From: Hydrogenovibrio crunogenus
GTDB lineage: Bacteria > Pseudomonadota > Gammaproteobacteria > Thiomicrospirales > Thiomicrospiraceae
Length of the DNA: 64,000 nucleotides
Assembly: GCF_004786015.1 (NCBI RefSeq)
Contig: NZ_CP032096.1
Coordinates: forward strand, 2,389,260 to 2,453,259
Reading direction: 5' to 3'
Part shown: one piece after another, positions 41,961 through 51,017 of the stretch
Position numbering within the stretch: position 1 is the stretch's first letter
Layout of the letters: each line of letters starts with the position of its first letter
Notes under the pieces: model-generated
What the model saw: only the letters and a program-made list of their open reading frames with translations
Database searches by the model: none
What the model was told of the DNA's origin: nothing
Program-made: the position numbers and the translations under genes

Positions 41961-43117
41961 TACAATCGAATGCCCGTATCTTTTTCTGGGCTTGGACGCG
42001 CCAGAATCGGTACATATAAAACCGTCAATAACCCAAACGCGACCACCCAACCCAGCTGACTGAAATGCATCCATAAAACATAATGACTCATATCCACTAT
42101 AGGTAACACAACTCGCACAATAGCGGCCACCGCTAAAATACCAAAGACCCAAAACACGGCTTTCGGCGGATCAAACACATTACGGTTGGTATGGCCTAAT
42201 GAAATGCGAGCCATCATCGAAGAACATAACAGCCCAATTCCACCCGCAGCCAGTGCATGCAAGGCAAGAGAAGGCGCCAGCCAGTCCAATCCTGCAAACC
42301 CGTAAAGCACCATGCCGAAAATCATAAACCCATAGGAAAAATGCAACGGCCACAGCAAAACAACCGACCATACTTTAGGATGATACCAAGCTTTAAATCG
42401 AAGCAGATGCACCGCAGCCAGTGGCCATGCAATCACCGTCGTAAACCAATGTGTCGGGAAAAATGTCGCCGCAACCATCAACGCCAAGAACCCGACCAAT
42501 GCCAATTGATCCAAAAGATTGCTGTTTGGGCGCTCTGCCAGCCCCAAAGCTTTTTCTGTAAAAAAAGGAATTAAACGACGCATCATAGTGAGATTAATAG
42601 CCAACACCAAAAACAGACCCAGCACCACGCCACATAAAGCCGCATGGTCGAGCCAACCTAATGCCCCAGCGTAAAAGACACCATTCGCGAAGATCAACAA
42701 CAAGAATTTGGCCGCCAAGCCCGCTTGTGCCCATAATTTTCGACGATAAACCGGCCACGCAAAATGCACAAACAAGCCCAGGTTAAACAGCATATCCAAT
42801 GCCATGATTGCCTCCAACGGCGCTCCCCAAAGAAACCCGATGCGCGCACTCAACCACAGTAAAAACACCCCCATCAACGACACACCGGATGCCGAGTCCG
42901 ATCGCGTCCAATTCATCACGGCGGTCAATAAAAACCCGGTCACCGTCGCCAAGGCATACCCAAACACCATTTCATGCGCGTGCCACAACATCGGCGACAC
43001 CCCGGAAAAAGAAGACGAAGACTGTGGATAATTTAACCACCAAACCAGCATGGCCACGACTGCAAAAAGGCTTCCGCCAAGGAAGAACGAACGAAAAGCA
43101 CGATCAAAAAAGAACAC
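41960..43117 (-). CDS. NnrS family membrane protein
   Basis: A haem- and copper-containing membrane protein family linked to nitric-oxide stress. The protein has about twelve hydrophobic spans. The family segments FFDRAFRSFFLGGSLFA and WHAHEMVFGYALATVTGFLLTAVMNWT are clear, with His and aromatic residues suited to haem. I start at GTG 43117 because AAGGAGG lies five bases before it. A longer frame begins with a TTG at 43159 and has no ribosome site. Not linked to a denitrification operon here. Confidence 0.88.
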   Translation of the reverse strand: MFFFDRAFRSFFLGGSLFAVVAMLVWWLNYPQSSSSFSGVSPMLWHAHEMVFGYALATVTGFLLTAVMNWTRSDSASGVSLMGVFLLWLSARIGFLWGAPLEAIMALDMLFNLGLFVHFAWPVYRRKLWAQAGLAAKFLLLIFANGVFYAGALGWLDHAALCGVVLGLFLVLAINLTMMRRLIPFFTEKALGLAERPNSNLLDQLALVGFLALMVAATFFPTHWFTTVIAWPLAAVHLLRFKAWYHPKVWSVVLLWPLHFSYGFMIFGMVLYGFAGLDWLAPSLALHALAAGGIGLLCSSMMARISLGHTNRNVFDPPKAVFWVFGILAVAAIVRVVLPIVDMSHYVLWMHFSQLGWVVAFGLLTVLYVPILARPSPEKDTGIRL

Positions 43118-43179
43118 ACAGACCTCCTTGCCTGAATAGAGCTTAAAGATTCTTTTCAAATGAATGTTTTAATTCTACT

Positions 43180-43208
43180 CTAAAAAAGACCAGGCCTGGT
43201 GGTTTTTT
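43180..43208. terminator. CCAGGCCTGG terminator after metE
   Basis: Exact decamer at 43190-43199 flanked by AAAAAAGA and TGGTTTTTT, so T runs occur on both strands. It lies 31 bases past the metE stop and upstream of the nnrS start. Dispersed-family member. Confidence 0.65.
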
Positions 43209-43238
43209 ATTAAGCGTGTTAAAAAGCTATTAAAGCTA

Positions 43239-45587
43239 TCATGCACGTTTAATTTGTTTTTCAAATTGCTTTCTGAGCACCTTAGCGGCGTCCACCATAT
43301 GGGTTAGCGCCGGTTCGGTTTCTGACCAGCCCCGGGTTTTTAACCCGCAATCCGGGTTCACCCACAAACGCTCCACCGGAATGTTTTCAGCCGCTTTTTG
43401 AATCAAGTTCACCATCTGCTCCACCGTGGGAATATTCGGTGAGTGAATGTCATACACGCCCGGCCCGATTTCATTCGGATAATCAAAATCCACAAACGCA
43501 TCCAACAGCTTCATCTGCGATTTGGATGTTTCGATGGTAATGACATCGGCATCCATCTTCGCCACCGCGTCGATAATGTCATTAAACTCGGAATAACACA
43601 TGTGGGTGTGGATTTGGGTGGTGTCTTTCACACCTGACGTGGTCAGCCTAAAGCTGTTCACCGCCCAACGTAGATAGTCGGCCCAATCCGATTGTTTTAA
43701 TGGCAGGCCTTCTCGCAAAGCGGCCTCATCAATTTGAATCATCTCAATGCCAGCGGCTTCCAAATCCAGCACTTCGTCTCGCAGCGCCAAGGCGATTTGG
43801 TTACAGGTGGTTTCACGTGGTTGATCATTACGCACAAACGACCATTGCAACATAGTGACCGCACCGGTCAACATCCCTTTCATGATTTTGTCGGTTTGGC
43901 TTTGTGCATATTGCGACCAACTTACGGTCATCGCTTTCGGGCGAGACACATCGCCGTAAATAATCGGCGGTTTCACACAACGCGATCCATAAGACTGCAC
44001 CCAGCCGAACTGAGTGAAGGCATAGCCATCCAACTGTTCACCGAAATATTCGACCATGTCATTGCGTTCCGGCTCGCCGTGCACAAACACATCCAACCCG
44101 ATCCGTTCCTGTCGCTCAATCACTTCATGAATTTCGGCTTGCATCGCGGCAATATAATGCGTTTCAGACAGCTCACCCTGCTTGAATTGGCGTCTTGCCT
44201 GACGAATGGCCTGGGTTTGCGGGAAAGAGCCAATGGTGGTGGTCGGGAAAAGCGGCAACTGGAACTTGGCTTTTTGTCCTTTCGTACGCTCGGCATAGGC
44301 TGTCGCTCGATCCAACGCGATACTGTCCAGTGTTGCGATTCGCGCTTGTACCTTAGCATCATGAATTAACGTGGAGGCCGCTTTTTCTTCAATCGCTTGG
44401 CGATTGATCTGTAACGCCTCTTCATTGGCTTTTCCGTCCACCGCATCGGCCAGCAATTTGATTTCTGCCAATTTTTGCTTGGCAAATGCCAAATAGTTCT
44501 TCAACTCGGGATTGAGATTGACCTCCGCTTCCAGATTGACCGGCACATGCAGTAACGAACAACTGGGTGCCAGCCACAACCGATCGCCGAATTTGGTTTT
44601 GGCGGGTTCTAATTGTCGGGCCGCATCGGTTAAATCGGTTTTCCATATATTACGGCCATCCACCACCCCAAGTGATAGAACCTTATCTGCAGGGTAATTT
44701 GCAATCACATCCTTTAATTGATGGGCTCCTCGTAGCCCATCGTAATGCAACCCGGCCACTGGAAGGTGGCAAGTCAGATCAAGGTTGTTGCCTAAGGTTT
44801 CAAAGTAGGTCGCCAGCAAAATGTTCACCGGTGTTTCTGTCAAGCTTTCATAGGCATCTTTAAAGGCTGTTTGCCAATCATCGCTTAGATCCAACACTAG
44901 AATCGGTTCGTCAATTTGAACCCATTCAATGCCTTGTTCCGCCAGTCTTTGCAAAATTTGGGAATAAACCTCCAGCAACGCTGGCAAACGGTTTAATTTA
45001 GGAATGGCAGTGCCTTTGTTTTCGGCCAAATACAAATACGTTACCGGACCAACCAAAACCGGTTTGATGTTTTTTGCTTTGCCTGTAAGTTGAATGGCTT
45101 CGGTCACCTCTTCAAACAGCCGTGTATCGGTGATTTTGAACTCTGTATCTTCATCCAGCTCCGGCACGATGTAATGGTAATTGGTGTCGAACCATTTTTT
45201 CATTGCACCAGCGTAATCCGCTTTCGATGCCTGTTCGCTCGAAGGGTCGGCATGACCTGCGCAGCAATTAACCATATCATCCGAAGGTGCACGACCACGT
45301 GCCATTCGAAACGCCACGTCCAACGTATATGGCGTTTGACGAAACCGTTTTGGAATGACTCCTAACAGCGTACTCATATTCAGCACCTGATCGTAATAGG
45401 CAAAGTCATTGACCGGTAATAAATCCATTCCCGCATCTAGCTGAGTTTGCCAATGCGTTTGGCGAAGGTGTTGGGCCACCTCATATAAGCGTTGTTCGCT
45501 GGATTCACCTTTCCAGTAAGCTTCTAGAGCAAATTTGAGTTCACGTTTGGCGCCGATACGGGGGTAACCTAAGATATGCGTTGTCAT
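43239..45587 (-). CDS. metE: Cobalamin-independent methionine synthase
   Basis: Transfers a methyl group from methyltetrahydropteroyl-triglutamate to homocysteine. From ATG 45587 (782 residues, [22 protein letters not shown]), with AAAGGA before it. The extra eight codons upstream are not conserved. The C-terminal catalytic barrel carries the zinc ligands in [10 protein letters not shown] (His, Cys) and [11 protein letters not shown] (Cys), and [14 protein letters not shown]. The N-terminal barrel is complete. It is divergent from its regulator metR. Confidence 0.97.
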   Translation of the reverse strand: MTTHILGYPRIGAKRELKFALEAYWKGESSEQRLYEVAQHLRQTHWQTQLDAGMDLLPVNDFAYYDQVLNMSTLLGVIPKRFRQTPYTLDVAFRMARGRAPSDDMVNCCAGHADPSSEQASKADYAGAMKKWFDTNYHYIVPELDEDTEFKITDTRLFEEVTEAIQLTGKAKNIKPVLVGPVTYLYLAENKGTAIPKLNRLPALLEVYSQILQRLAEQGIEWVQIDEPILVLDLSDDWQTAFKDAYESLTETPVNILLATYFETLGNNLDLTCHLPVAGLHYDGLRGAHQLKDVIANYPADKVLSLGVVDGRNIWKTDLTDAARQLEPAKTKFGDRLWLAPSCSLLHVPVNLEAEVNLNPELKNYLAFAKQKLAEIKLLADAVDGKANEEALQINRQAIEEKAASTLIHDAKVQARIATLDSIALDRATAYAERTKGQKAKFQLPLFPTTTIGSFPQTQAIRQARRQFKQGELSETHYIAAMQAEIHEVIERQERIGLDVFVHGEPERNDMVEYFGEQLDGYAFTQFGWVQSYGSRCVKPPIIYGDVSRPKAMTVSWSQYAQSQTDKIMKGMLTGAVTMLQWSFVRNDQPRETTCNQIALALRDEVLDLEAAGIEMIQIDEAALREGLPLKQSDWADYLRWAVNSFRLTTSGVKDTTQIHTHMCYSEFNDIIDAVAKMDADVITIETSKSQMKLLDAFVDFDYPNEIGPGVYDIHSPNIPTVEQMVNLIQKAAENIPVERLWVNPDCGLKTRGWSETEPALTHMVDAAKVLRKQFEKQIKRA

Positions 45588-45658
45588 GCTGTGTCCTTTT
45601 CTTTTATCCAATGCTTTAAACAGAAAAGATGATAGAATGATGACAATATGAAAACAAA

Positions 45659-45671
45659 CGAATAATATTCA
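45659..45671. promoter_or_regulatory. MetR-type binding site (one mismatch)
   Basis: CGAATAATATTCA corresponds to TGAA-N5-TTCA with one mismatch in the first half. It lies in the metE-metR intergenic region, 72 bases upstream of metE. Confidence 0.5.
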
Positions 45672-45679
45672 ACCTAACA

Positions 45680-45692
45680 TGAACATATTTCA
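45680..45692. promoter_or_regulatory. MetR-type binding site (perfect)
   Basis: TGAACATATTTCA matches the MetR consensus TGAA-N5-TTCA exactly. It ends just before the metR start codon, so it probably serves metR autorepression and, with the neighbouring site, metE activation. Confidence 0.7.
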
Positions 45693-45694
45693 TA

Positions 45695-46594
45695 ATGATA
45701 GAACTTAAACATTTAAAAACCCTACAGGCTTTGCAACAGGAAGGCAGTGTCAATAAAGCCGCCACGTCTCTTTTTATGACCCAATCGGCCCTTTCTCATC
45801 AAATCAAACAACTGGAACAGAGCTTAAACTTAAAACTGTTCGAACGAAAAAGCTCACCATTGATTTGGACGTCTGCGGGCAAAATCTTATTAAAAACCGC
45901 ACAAGATGTCTTACCGAAACTGGATCAGGCGGAAACCACCTTAAGAAGTCTGGAAAAAGGCGAACAAGGGCGATTATTCATTGGGGTGGAATGTCACACC
46001 TGTTTTGAGTGGTTACTGCCGGTGATGCGTGCCTATCAACAAGAATGGCAAGGCGTGGATTTAGACATCATCAACAGTCTGGCGAACTCAGCCAATCATT
46101 CGGCCTTACAGAACCTGAAACATCAGAAACTGGATTTGGTGGTCACGTCGGACCCCGTTCCAATGCCTGAGCTTGTGTTTAAAGACTTGTTCAGTTATGA
46201 GTTGGTATTGGTGGTTCCGGTGGGACATGCGTTGTCGGAATTGTCATGGGTCAGCCCGGAGGATTTTCGTCAGCAAACGTTGATTCATTACCCGGTGCCA
46301 AGAGAAAAATTGGATATTTTTAAGCGTTTTCTAAACCCCGCAGGCATTCAACCCGCCGCTGAACGACACTCGGAAATGACGCTGATGATGTTACAACTGG
46401 TGGAAGGTCATAAAGGGGTTTGCGTTTTACCCAAATGGTTACTGGAAACCCTTCCAGATTTTCAACATTTACCAAGAATACGAATTGGCGCACAAGGGTT
46501 ATGGGCAAACCTCTACGCCGCGATTCATAGGAATTCAGAAAACAAGGCATACCTCAATAACTTTATAGAACGAGTCAAACAGAGAATGACTTAA
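45695..46594 (+). CDS. metR: LysR-type regulator of methionine synthesis MetR
   Basis: 299-residue LysR regulator. The winged helix-turn-helix (LKTLQALQQEGSVNKAATSLFMTQSALSHQIKQLEQSLNLKLFER) is followed by an effector domain with the MetR-typical GVECHTCFEWLLPVMRAYQQEW. Homocysteine is the co-activator in the known family. The divergent arrangement with metE and the TGAA-N5-TTCA sites between them support the assignment strongly. Confidence 0.93.
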   Translation: MIELKHLKTLQALQQEGSVNKAATSLFMTQSALSHQIKQLEQSLNLKLFERKSSPLIWTSAGKILLKTAQDVLPKLDQAETTLRSLEKGEQGRLFIGVECHTCFEWLLPVMRAYQQEWQGVDLDIINSLANSANHSALQNLKHQKLDLVVTSDPVPMPELVFKDLFSYELVLVVPVGHALSELSWVSPEDFRQQTLIHYPVPREKLDIFKRFLNPAGIQPAAERHSEMTLMMLQLVEGHKGVCVLPKWLLETLPDFQHLPRIRIGAQGLWANLYAAIHRNSENKAYLNNFIERVKQRMT

Positions 46595-46614
46595 TAAGAA
46601 TCCGGGGGCATCAG

Positions 46615-46639
46615 AATCCGCCAGGCCTGGGCATTTTTA
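46615..46639 (+). terminator. CCAGGCCTGG terminator after metR
   Basis: Exact decamer at 46621-46630 followed by GCATTTTT, 26 bases after the metR stop. The left flank lacks the complementary A run, so the stem is short. Dispersed-family member. Confidence 0.55.
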
Positions 46640-46665
46640 AGAGGGAAGAGGAAACAGAAAGGCAT

Positions 46666-46689
46666 AAAAAAGGGAGTCGAAAGACTCCC
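46666..46689 (-). terminator. Terminator downstream of the EF-hand gene
   Basis: GGGAGTC-GAAA-GACTCCC forms a perfect 7-bp stem with a tetraloop. On the minus strand it is followed by six T, so it should terminate the EF-hand transcript. About 100 bases of 3-prime untranslated DNA separate it from that gene. Confidence 0.8.
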
Positions 46690-46699
46690 AACCCTGAGG

Positions 46700-46716
46700 A
46701 ACTAACTAAGGAAACT
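46700..46716. other. Second GAAA-loop hairpin
   Basis: ACTAAG-GAAA-CTTAGT gives a 6-bp stem on the plus strand with a GNRA tetraloop, about 15 bases from the previous hairpin. It lies in the 3-prime region of the EF-hand transcript or in a small RNA. No coding potential was seen here. Confidence 0.4.
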
Positions 46717-46787
46717 TAGTAAAAACAACTTTTAATACATCTTGGAGAGACAAAAATATAAAACGAAAATATTAACAATATCTGAGA

Positions 46788-47030
46788 TTATTTCGTTAAA
46801 TCGAGTAAAGCGAATTCTTTATAGCTTAAAACCCCATCTTGATTAATGTCTAACAAACTCCACTGCTCTTGAACCTTAATAGAATGGATCGCTTCAGTGG
46901 CGCTGATAACATCATCTTTATTCTCATTTAATGATTTCCAGAGCATATCAAGAGAAGATTCTCCCATTGCTGCTCCAGCAGCACCTAATGAAATAATAAA
47001 CATTGAAATTAAACGAATTTTCTTCATCAT
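46788..47030 (-). CDS. Secreted EF-hand calcium-binding protein
   Basis: An 80-residue protein with a signal peptide (LISMFIISLGAAGAAMG). Two EF-hand loops follow: NENKDDVISATE, with the acidic 12th-position residue, and DINQDGVLSYKE, a canonical DxNxDG loop. Such small periplasmic EF-hand proteins bind Ca2+; the role here is unknown. Upstream on the same strand is a consensus sigma-54 promoter and, farther out, GlrR-type sites, so it is probably the target of the adjacent two-component system. Confidence 0.78.
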   Translation of the reverse strand: MMKKIRLISMFIISLGAAGAAMGESSLDMLWKSLNENKDDVISATEAIHSIKVQEQWSLLDINQDGVLSYKEFALLDLTK

Positions 47031-47134
47031 TTTTTTCCTGTTAACGATTGAATGTTATGGTTAATTTTAGCCTGACTGAACAACAGCACAGACCGACAAA
47101 ACAAGTGGGTAATTCACTTTACCCTGCTCTTACA

Positions 47135-47149
47135 GCAACGGCAGTGCCA
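47135..47149 (-). promoter_or_regulatory. Sigma-54 promoter of the EF-hand gene
   Basis: On the minus strand TGGCACTGCCGTTGC matches the sigma-54 consensus TGGCAC-N5-TTGC in every fixed position (GG of -24 and GC of -12 present). A start near 47123 would leave an untranslated leader of about 90 bases before the EF-hand ATG at 47030. Confidence 0.8.
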
Positions 47150-47263
47150 ACTTTACATCATCTATGTAACCTGTTGTTTAACAAGAAAATAATTCTATTT
47201 TTGAGTCTTAAAAATTCATTTCAAGCCGAACTGAGTTTAATTTCCTAAAAAATCGCCTTTTTG

Positions 47264-47281
47264 TGTTTCCAAATCACGACA
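47264..47281. promoter_or_regulatory. GlrR-type activator site (one mismatch)
   Basis: TGTT-N10-GACA, one base from the TGTC-N10-GACA palindrome known for GlrR sites upstream of glmY in enterobacteria. It is about 140-160 bases upstream of the inferred sigma-54 start, a normal activator distance. Confidence 0.55.
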
Positions 47282-47432
47282 CTTTTTTATAAAAAACCTG
47301 TTTCATTTCGAAAATAGCGCCGTAAATAAAACCAAAACTAATAAATAAATCAGGATGTGTTGAAAGCAATTGATTTTTAAAGGAAAAATAAATATATGTT
47401 TTTAACAAAATAAAAACAGAATGCGACTGGAT

Positions 47433-47450
47433 TGTCGCTATATCACGACA
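47433..47450. promoter_or_regulatory. GlrR-type activator site (perfect)
   Basis: TGTC-GCTATATCAC-GACA fits TGTC-N10-GACA exactly. About 310-330 bases upstream of the inferred sigma-54 start. Confidence 0.65.
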
Positions 47451-47521
47451 CTTATATTGAATAATAAAATAATACAATCGAGAACGAGCGATGGATCAAG
47501 AAGTTAGGCTAAAACCCAACC

Positions 47522-47539
47522 TGTCGCCTGAGAGCGACA
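47522..47539. promoter_or_regulatory. GlrR-type activator site (perfect), at the end of glrR
   Basis: TGTC-GCCTGAGAGC-GACA fits TGTC-N10-GACA exactly and lies 6 bases past the glrR stop. The TGTCGC/GCGACA arms could also form a weak hairpin at the transcript end, so it may have two roles. Confidence 0.6.
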
Positions 47540-47545
47540 AGAAGA

Positions 47546-48916
47546 TTATTCTGATTTTTGTTTGAACTCGGAGGGTTTCAATTGGTGACGATCCAGCAGA
47601 CGATAAAACTCGGTACGATTACGTTGCGCAATGCGTGCCGCATGAGAGACATTTCCTCCGACCAGCTTCAACACTCGAATGAGGTAATCACGCTCAAAAT
47701 TCGATTTGGCTTCTTGCAACGACACCATGGTGAGGTTTTCTTGCTGCAAGGCTTTTTCAATTAAGCTTGCGGGAATCAGCGATGCCGTTGCAAAGGTACA
47801 GACCTGCTCAATAACATTTTTTAACTCACGAATATTTCCCGGCCAGTCATAACCTAACAATAATTCCATGGCATCATTTGATAGTTTTTTAGCTTTACCA
47901 CGTTGTTGCGAGATAAAGTGGCTGGCCAATAAAGGAATATCTTCAGGCCGCTGTCTTAAAGTCGGTAACTTTAAAGTCACAATGTTCAGCCGATAATATA
48001 AATCCAGACGGAAGGCTTTTTCTTCCACCAGTTGCTTCAGGTCTTTATGACTGGCCGACACCACACGGACATCAATTGAAACAGTTTTATCGGCACCGAC
48101 AGGACGAATTTCATTTTCTTGCAACGCTCGAAGTAACTTCACCTGAAAGGCCGGAGACATATCTCCAATTTCATCCAAAAACAAAACACCGCCATCGGCC
48201 AGTTCAAACAAGCCTTTACGATTTTCAACCGCACCAGAGAAGGCACCACGCTTGTGACCAAATAATTCCGACTCTAATAAGTCCTCGGGAATCGCACTGC
48301 AGTTAACGGCGATGAACGGTTTTTTGTGTCGCGGGCTGGCCGCATGGATGGCTTGGGCAATCAGCTCTTTTCCCGTGCCACTTTCACCTTGGATGTAGAC
48401 ACTGATATCGCTTTGTGCAACATGATACAAGTCTTGCAACAGCGCTTCCATGACTTGACTTTGACCAATAATATTATGCCGCCATTTGGCTTGCTTTTCG
48501 GTCGCCATCACTGGCTTATGGACAGTCAGTGCCTGTTGAATTTTTTGGGTAAGCTCAGCATGATTAATTGGTTTGGTGATAAACCCGAAAACCCCTAAAC
48601 TGGTGGCTTCAACCGCTTCTTTGATTGTGCCGTGCGCGGTCATGATGATGACAGGCAAGGTTAGAGATTGTTGATGAATTTGTTCATACAATGCCAAGCC
48701 ATCCATTTCCGACATACGCAAATCGGTCAACACCAAATGAGGTTGAAATGTGGGGAGTTTGGCCAGTGCTTCAGCCGCACTTTCCACCGTTTCAACCGTC
48801 AGCCCGAATGAGCGTAAACGGATCGACAGCAGTTTCAACAAACTGGTGTCATCGTCGACCAGTAATATCTTCTGGCCTTCGAATGTAGTTGCCGAATTAT
48901 CTTGGCTGACGGTCAT
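47546..48916 (-). CDS. glrR: Sigma-54-dependent response regulator, GlrR/QseF-like
   Basis: From ATG 48916 (456 residues), with AAAGGA before it. REC has ILLVDDD and the acceptor Asp in LVLTDLRMSEMDG. The AAA+ domain has Walker A GESGTGKE, the sigma-54 contact loop GAFSGA (Thr to Ser compared with the usual GAFTGA) and Walker B GGVLFLDEIGDM. The C-terminal Fis-type helix-turn-helix is GGNVSHAARIAQRNRTEFYRLLDRH. The gene order kinase, lipoprotein, regulator equals glrK-qseG-glrR of enterobacteria. The assignment is reinforced by GlrR-type DNA sites just downstream. Confidence 0.88.
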   Translation of the reverse strand: MTVSQDNSATTFEGQKILLVDDDTSLLKLLSIRLRSFGLTVETVESAAEALAKLPTFQPHLVLTDLRMSEMDGLALYEQIHQQSLTLPVIIMTAHGTIKEAVEATSLGVFGFITKPINHAELTQKIQQALTVHKPVMATEKQAKWRHNIIGQSQVMEALLQDLYHVAQSDISVYIQGESGTGKELIAQAIHAASPRHKKPFIAVNCSAIPEDLLESELFGHKRGAFSGAVENRKGLFELADGGVLFLDEIGDMSPAFQVKLLRALQENEIRPVGADKTVSIDVRVVSASHKDLKQLVEEKAFRLDLYYRLNIVTLKLPTLRQRPEDIPLLASHFISQQRGKAKKLSNDAMELLLGYDWPGNIRELKNVIEQVCTFATASLIPASLIEKALQQENLTMVSLQEAKSNFERDYLIRVLKLVGGNVSHAARIAQRNRTEFYRLLDRHQLKPSEFKQKSE

Positions 48917-49502
48917 CACCGATCCTTTTATTGAGCGTTTTTTCAATGGCTTTCAGTGCTTGTATTTGAGATTTTAACAACGCATTCTCCTGTTGCAAAT
49001 CATGCTGCAAAGCCTCTTTTTCAGCTATCTTTTCTGATAACGATGCATTACGCGCTTTGAGCGTATCAATGGTATCCAGTGTTTGAATATAGGAAGCATT
49101 CAGCCAGTTCAACTGGTGGTTCAGAACAGATTGTGCTTGCAACGATTGAAGAATGGCACGACGTTGCTCATGCGAGATACAGCTTTTTTTATCGGTAAAG
49201 CTGTAAGCCAGTAACCAACCGGCTTGCCAAGAACCTTGGTCTTGCTGGTACAGTTTCCGTAACTTATGACACACGGTTTGACGATGCTTGCCTGTCAGGC
49301 TCGCATAATAACTGCCTTGTGTCAGCAAATGCGCCACAGCTCGATCCTGCTGACCACAAAACAAAGGCTGTGTCAGTTTTTTTGCGTCTTCTGGCGCGGC
49401 TAATGGCAACGAAACCGCCGATGATTCTTGCACCGATTGATTATTTAAGCTTGCACAGCCGGACAAAAAAAACGCCATGCTCAAGCCCCAAAACCATTTC
49501 AT
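48897..49502 (-). CDS. qseG: QseG/YfhG-like outer-membrane lipoprotein
   Basis: A 201-residue protein with a lipobox (FFLSGCAS, Cys near residue 16). The tail is helical coiled-coil rich (KARNASLSEKIAEKEALQHDLQQENALLKSQIQALKAIEKTLNKR, about 150-195). It sits between the kinase and regulator genes exactly as qseG does; in E. coli this lipoprotein contacts the kinase from the periplasm. Its end overlaps the regulator start by 20 bases and its start overlaps the kinase end by 4. Sequence similarity to QseG itself is weak, so the symbol rests largely on synteny. Confidence 0.7.
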   Translation of the reverse strand: MKWFWGLSMAFFLSGCASLNNQSVQESSAVSLPLAAPEDAKKLTQPLFCGQQDRAVAHLLTQGSYYASLTGKHRQTVCHKLRKLYQQDQGSWQAGWLLAYSFTDKKSCISHEQRRAILQSLQAQSVLNHQLNWLNASYIQTLDTIDTLKARNASLSEKIAEKEALQHDLQQENALLKSQIQALKAIEKTLNKRIGDDRQPR

Positions 49503-50983
49503 TCTCTCTGCTCCAAAGGTAAAACCAATACAAATCGCGCGCCGGGAAATGTCTCATTCGGAGGTAAGAGTAACACTTCTCCATGATGCTGTTCGACATA
49601 ATATCCCACAATTGCCAACCCCAACCCAGTCCCTTTCATTGTTGAAGCCGGCTGTAGTTGGCCTTGAAAAAAATCTTTAAAGATGAGTTGATGGATTTCC
49701 TCAGAAATACCCGGCCCTTGATCTTCAACGCTTAATTGAAGCGTATTATCGCTGACTTCAGCTGAAATGGAAACACGACCGCCTTGTGGAGAAAACTTAA
49801 TGGCATTCGAGATAAAGTTGCTTAACACCACTTTTAATTTCTCATAATCGGCATACAGCGTAGTCTCAGGCAACGACACGTTTAAATCTAATTGTTTACT
49901 TTGTAACAGCAGTTGATACTCCTGCTGTAACGACGCCACTAAATCCGATAAGGAGAAAAATCGGCTGTCCAAAGTCGATTGCATTGACACTGCCTTTTGA
50001 TATTCCAACAAGTTGGCCACCAAATTCATGATGTTGAAGTTACCGACCTGCATCAATTCCACAATTTCTTTCTGTTCCGCATTCAGCGAACCAATCAATT
50101 CCTCCGACAACAGGTCGGTGCCTTCCTTCAAAGTGGCCAAGGGCGTTTTCAATTCATGGGAGATATTACGGATGAACTGCTGTTTTTCATTTTCAAGATG
50201 TTTAAGCTCTTGCCTGAGTCCTTCTAAATTCTCTCCAAGTTCCTGCAAATCCTTAGGGCCTTTGATCACAATAGGGGTTTCGAAATCCTCTTTGACAAGC
50301 CGCTGAATCTGCATCCGCGTTTTCTTAATAGGGCGGGTAATGTAGTGTACAAAAAAGATACTAAGCCCGAGAGCAAGTAATGCGCTGGCCAAGACGATAA
50401 AAAACAATCGCTGTCGTACCTGACTTTCATATTCCGATAAGGCGATGACTTCCAAAGATTGTTGCTTTGATCCCAGTTCTATAATCTTCCGAGCTTGTTG
50501 AGCCAAGTCCGCAAACTGACTGAGCACCTTTTCAGACAGGGCTTTACCGTTTTCTTTTGCGCTAATCAATTGAAATAACGCTGTTTCGTGTTGCTTTAAT
50601 TGCTGCAATTGGTTGTTCAGATGAGCGGGTAAATGTTCTGACTGTGATTCATTGATCAGATCCACCAGCTTTTGATGATGGGTTGAAAACGCCTTTAATA
50701 ACGAAGCCTCTTTTAAAACCTGGTATTGACGGATACTGCGTTCCATCGAAACCAGTCGTTCCAAGACTAATCGACTGTTTTCGGTCACCACTATGGTTTG
50801 GAAGACACTTTTATGAGCTTGTTTGGAGTAGTTGTCCATCGCCATCAAGGCGTACACAATGGCAAAAATCAATGGCACGCTGACAAGCATAAAACTGGCG
50901 AGCATCCATTGATAAAGAGACCCCACCCATGGCAAGTTCACTTGATGGAAAAGAGGCTTTAATCGTGATAAAAAGCTAGACAT
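49499..50983 (-). CDS. glrK: Sensor histidine kinase, GlrK/QseE-like
   Basis: From ATG 50983 (494 residues), preceded by AAGAGG; the longer frame only runs into the upstream gene. Two membrane spans (about 20-40 and 190-210) flank a helical periplasmic domain of about 150 residues. HAMP (RPIKKTRMQIQRLV), HisKA with FIRNISHELKTPLATLKEGTDLL and HATPase (NFISNAIKFSPQGG, DQGPGI, GTGLGLAI) follow. The HELKTPLATLKEGT form resembles GlrK. It forms an operon with the lipoprotein and the sigma-54 regulator. Confidence 0.88.
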   Translation of the reverse strand: MSSFLSRLKPLFHQVNLPWVGSLYQWMLASFMLVSVPLIFAIVYALMAMDNYSKQAHKSVFQTIVVTENSRLVLERLVSMERSIRQYQVLKEASLLKAFSTHHQKLVDLINESQSEHLPAHLNNQLQQLKQHETALFQLISAKENGKALSEKVLSQFADLAQQARKIIELGSKQQSLEVIALSEYESQVRQRLFFIVLASALLALGLSIFFVHYITRPIKKTRMQIQRLVKEDFETPIVIKGPKDLQELGENLEGLRQELKHLENEKQQFIRNISHELKTPLATLKEGTDLLSEELIGSLNAEQKEIVELMQVGNFNIMNLVANLLEYQKAVSMQSTLDSRFFSLSDLVASLQQEYQLLLQSKQLDLNVSLPETTLYADYEKLKVVLSNFISNAIKFSPQGGRVSISAEVSDNTLQLSVEDQGPGISEEIHQLIFKDFFQGQLQPASTMKGTGLGLAIVGYYVEQHHGEVLLLPPNETFPGARFVLVLPLEQRE

Positions 50984-51017
50984 GAGAAGCCTCTTACTAG
51001 ACTGTTCAAGTCCGGCT

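Larger units (their letters stand above)
47031..47545. other. 515-base regulatory intergenic region between glrR and the EF-hand gene
   Basis: No believable open frame on either strand. The region is AT-rich and holds a sigma-54 promoter (47135-47149, minus) and three TGTC-N10-GACA-type sites, annotated separately. A 12-mer, ATCACGACACTT, occurs twice (47273-47284 and 47442-47453) as part of two of those sites. It is the largest non-coding gap in the window apart from the origin. Confidence 0.7.

Noticed and set aside
43808..43823. parS-like core TTTCACGTG in metE
   Set aside because: Only the central nine bases match TGTTTCACGTGAAACA; the right half (GTTGA) fails, and it is inside a gene far from parAB. 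No full parS site was found by eye in the window.
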